Position numbers and translations under genes: made by a program
Assembly (NCBI GenBank): GCA_902778205.1
Contig: CACYWX010000109.1
Coordinates: 1-14,743, forward strand
Reading direction: 5' to 3'
Source: an uncultured Ruminococcus sp.
GTDB taxonomy: Bacteria; Bacillota; Clostridia; Oscillospirales; CAG-272
Length of the DNA stretch: 14,743 bases
Shown: positions 13,410 through 14,743 of the stretch, one piece after another
Layout: each line of letters begins with the position of its first letter
Numbering within the stretch: position 1 is the first letter of the stretch
The notes under the pieces: model-generated
Told to the model about the DNA's origin: nothing
The model's input: only the letters and a program-made list of their open reading frames with translations
Database searches by the model: none

Positions 13410-14743
<1,334 letters not shown>

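Overview
The window joins two unrelated pieces of DNA. Positions 1 to about 858 carry the end of kdsA and the first quarter of kdsD, two consecutive genes for Kdo, the LPS inner-core sugar. They lie on the + strand, have no Shine-Dalgarno sequence between them, and look like Bacteroidota. KdsD is cut in mid-domain after its residue 84. From about 859 to the end the DNA is visibly richer in G+C. Nearly every gene there has a strong AAGGAG-type ribosome site, promoters are TTGACA/TATAAT type, and intrinsic terminators are clear. Together with a KtrAB potassium system, this fits an uncultured gut- or rumen-type Clostridia (Bacillota). The junction is most simply a chimeric assembly, so the first 858 bases should not be used to interpret the rest.

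Positions 9318 down to 1111 form one long minus-strand operon with a near-consensus promoter (9290-9318) and a strong terminator (1111-1150). In transcription order it encodes: a xylose-isomerase-like TIM barrel (9226-8366); a second TIM barrel (8277-7480); a gap of about 620 bp packed with short perfect inverted repeats; a sulfatase-superfamily hydrolase broken by a 4-bp duplication (6856-5479); a GH18 hydrolase without signal peptide (5387-4350); a Gfo/Idh/MocA dehydrogenase (4213-3203); an AraC-type regulator starting at TTG (3191-2316); and a second Gfo/Idh/MocA dehydrogenase (2256-1171). Two dehydrogenases with two TIM-barrel enzymes resemble pathways that oxidise a sugar ring to a keto sugar before cleaving or isomerising it (inositol catabolism, C-deglycosylation, 3-keto-glycoside breakdown). 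With a GH18 hydrolase and a sulfatase-like enzyme, the operon probably degrades a modified glycan or glycoside inside the cell. No transporter is present and the substrate cannot be read from the sequence.

Divergent from the operon is a single gene (9769-10503) with its own promoter and terminator. It encodes an unusual fusion: an N-terminal RelB/DinJ-like ribbon-helix-helix domain, a linker of five exact EEAPA repeats, and a C-terminal domain resembling the DNA-binding part of O6-alkylguanine-DNA alkyltransferase in which the PCHR active site reads PYWR. This is the most distinctive protein here.

The right end, also minus strand, holds the potassium channel subunit ktrB (running off the window), a 126-bp terminal-inverted-repeat element, the regulatory subunit ktrA, and a large lipoprotein of unknown function that ends against the fusion gene's terminator.
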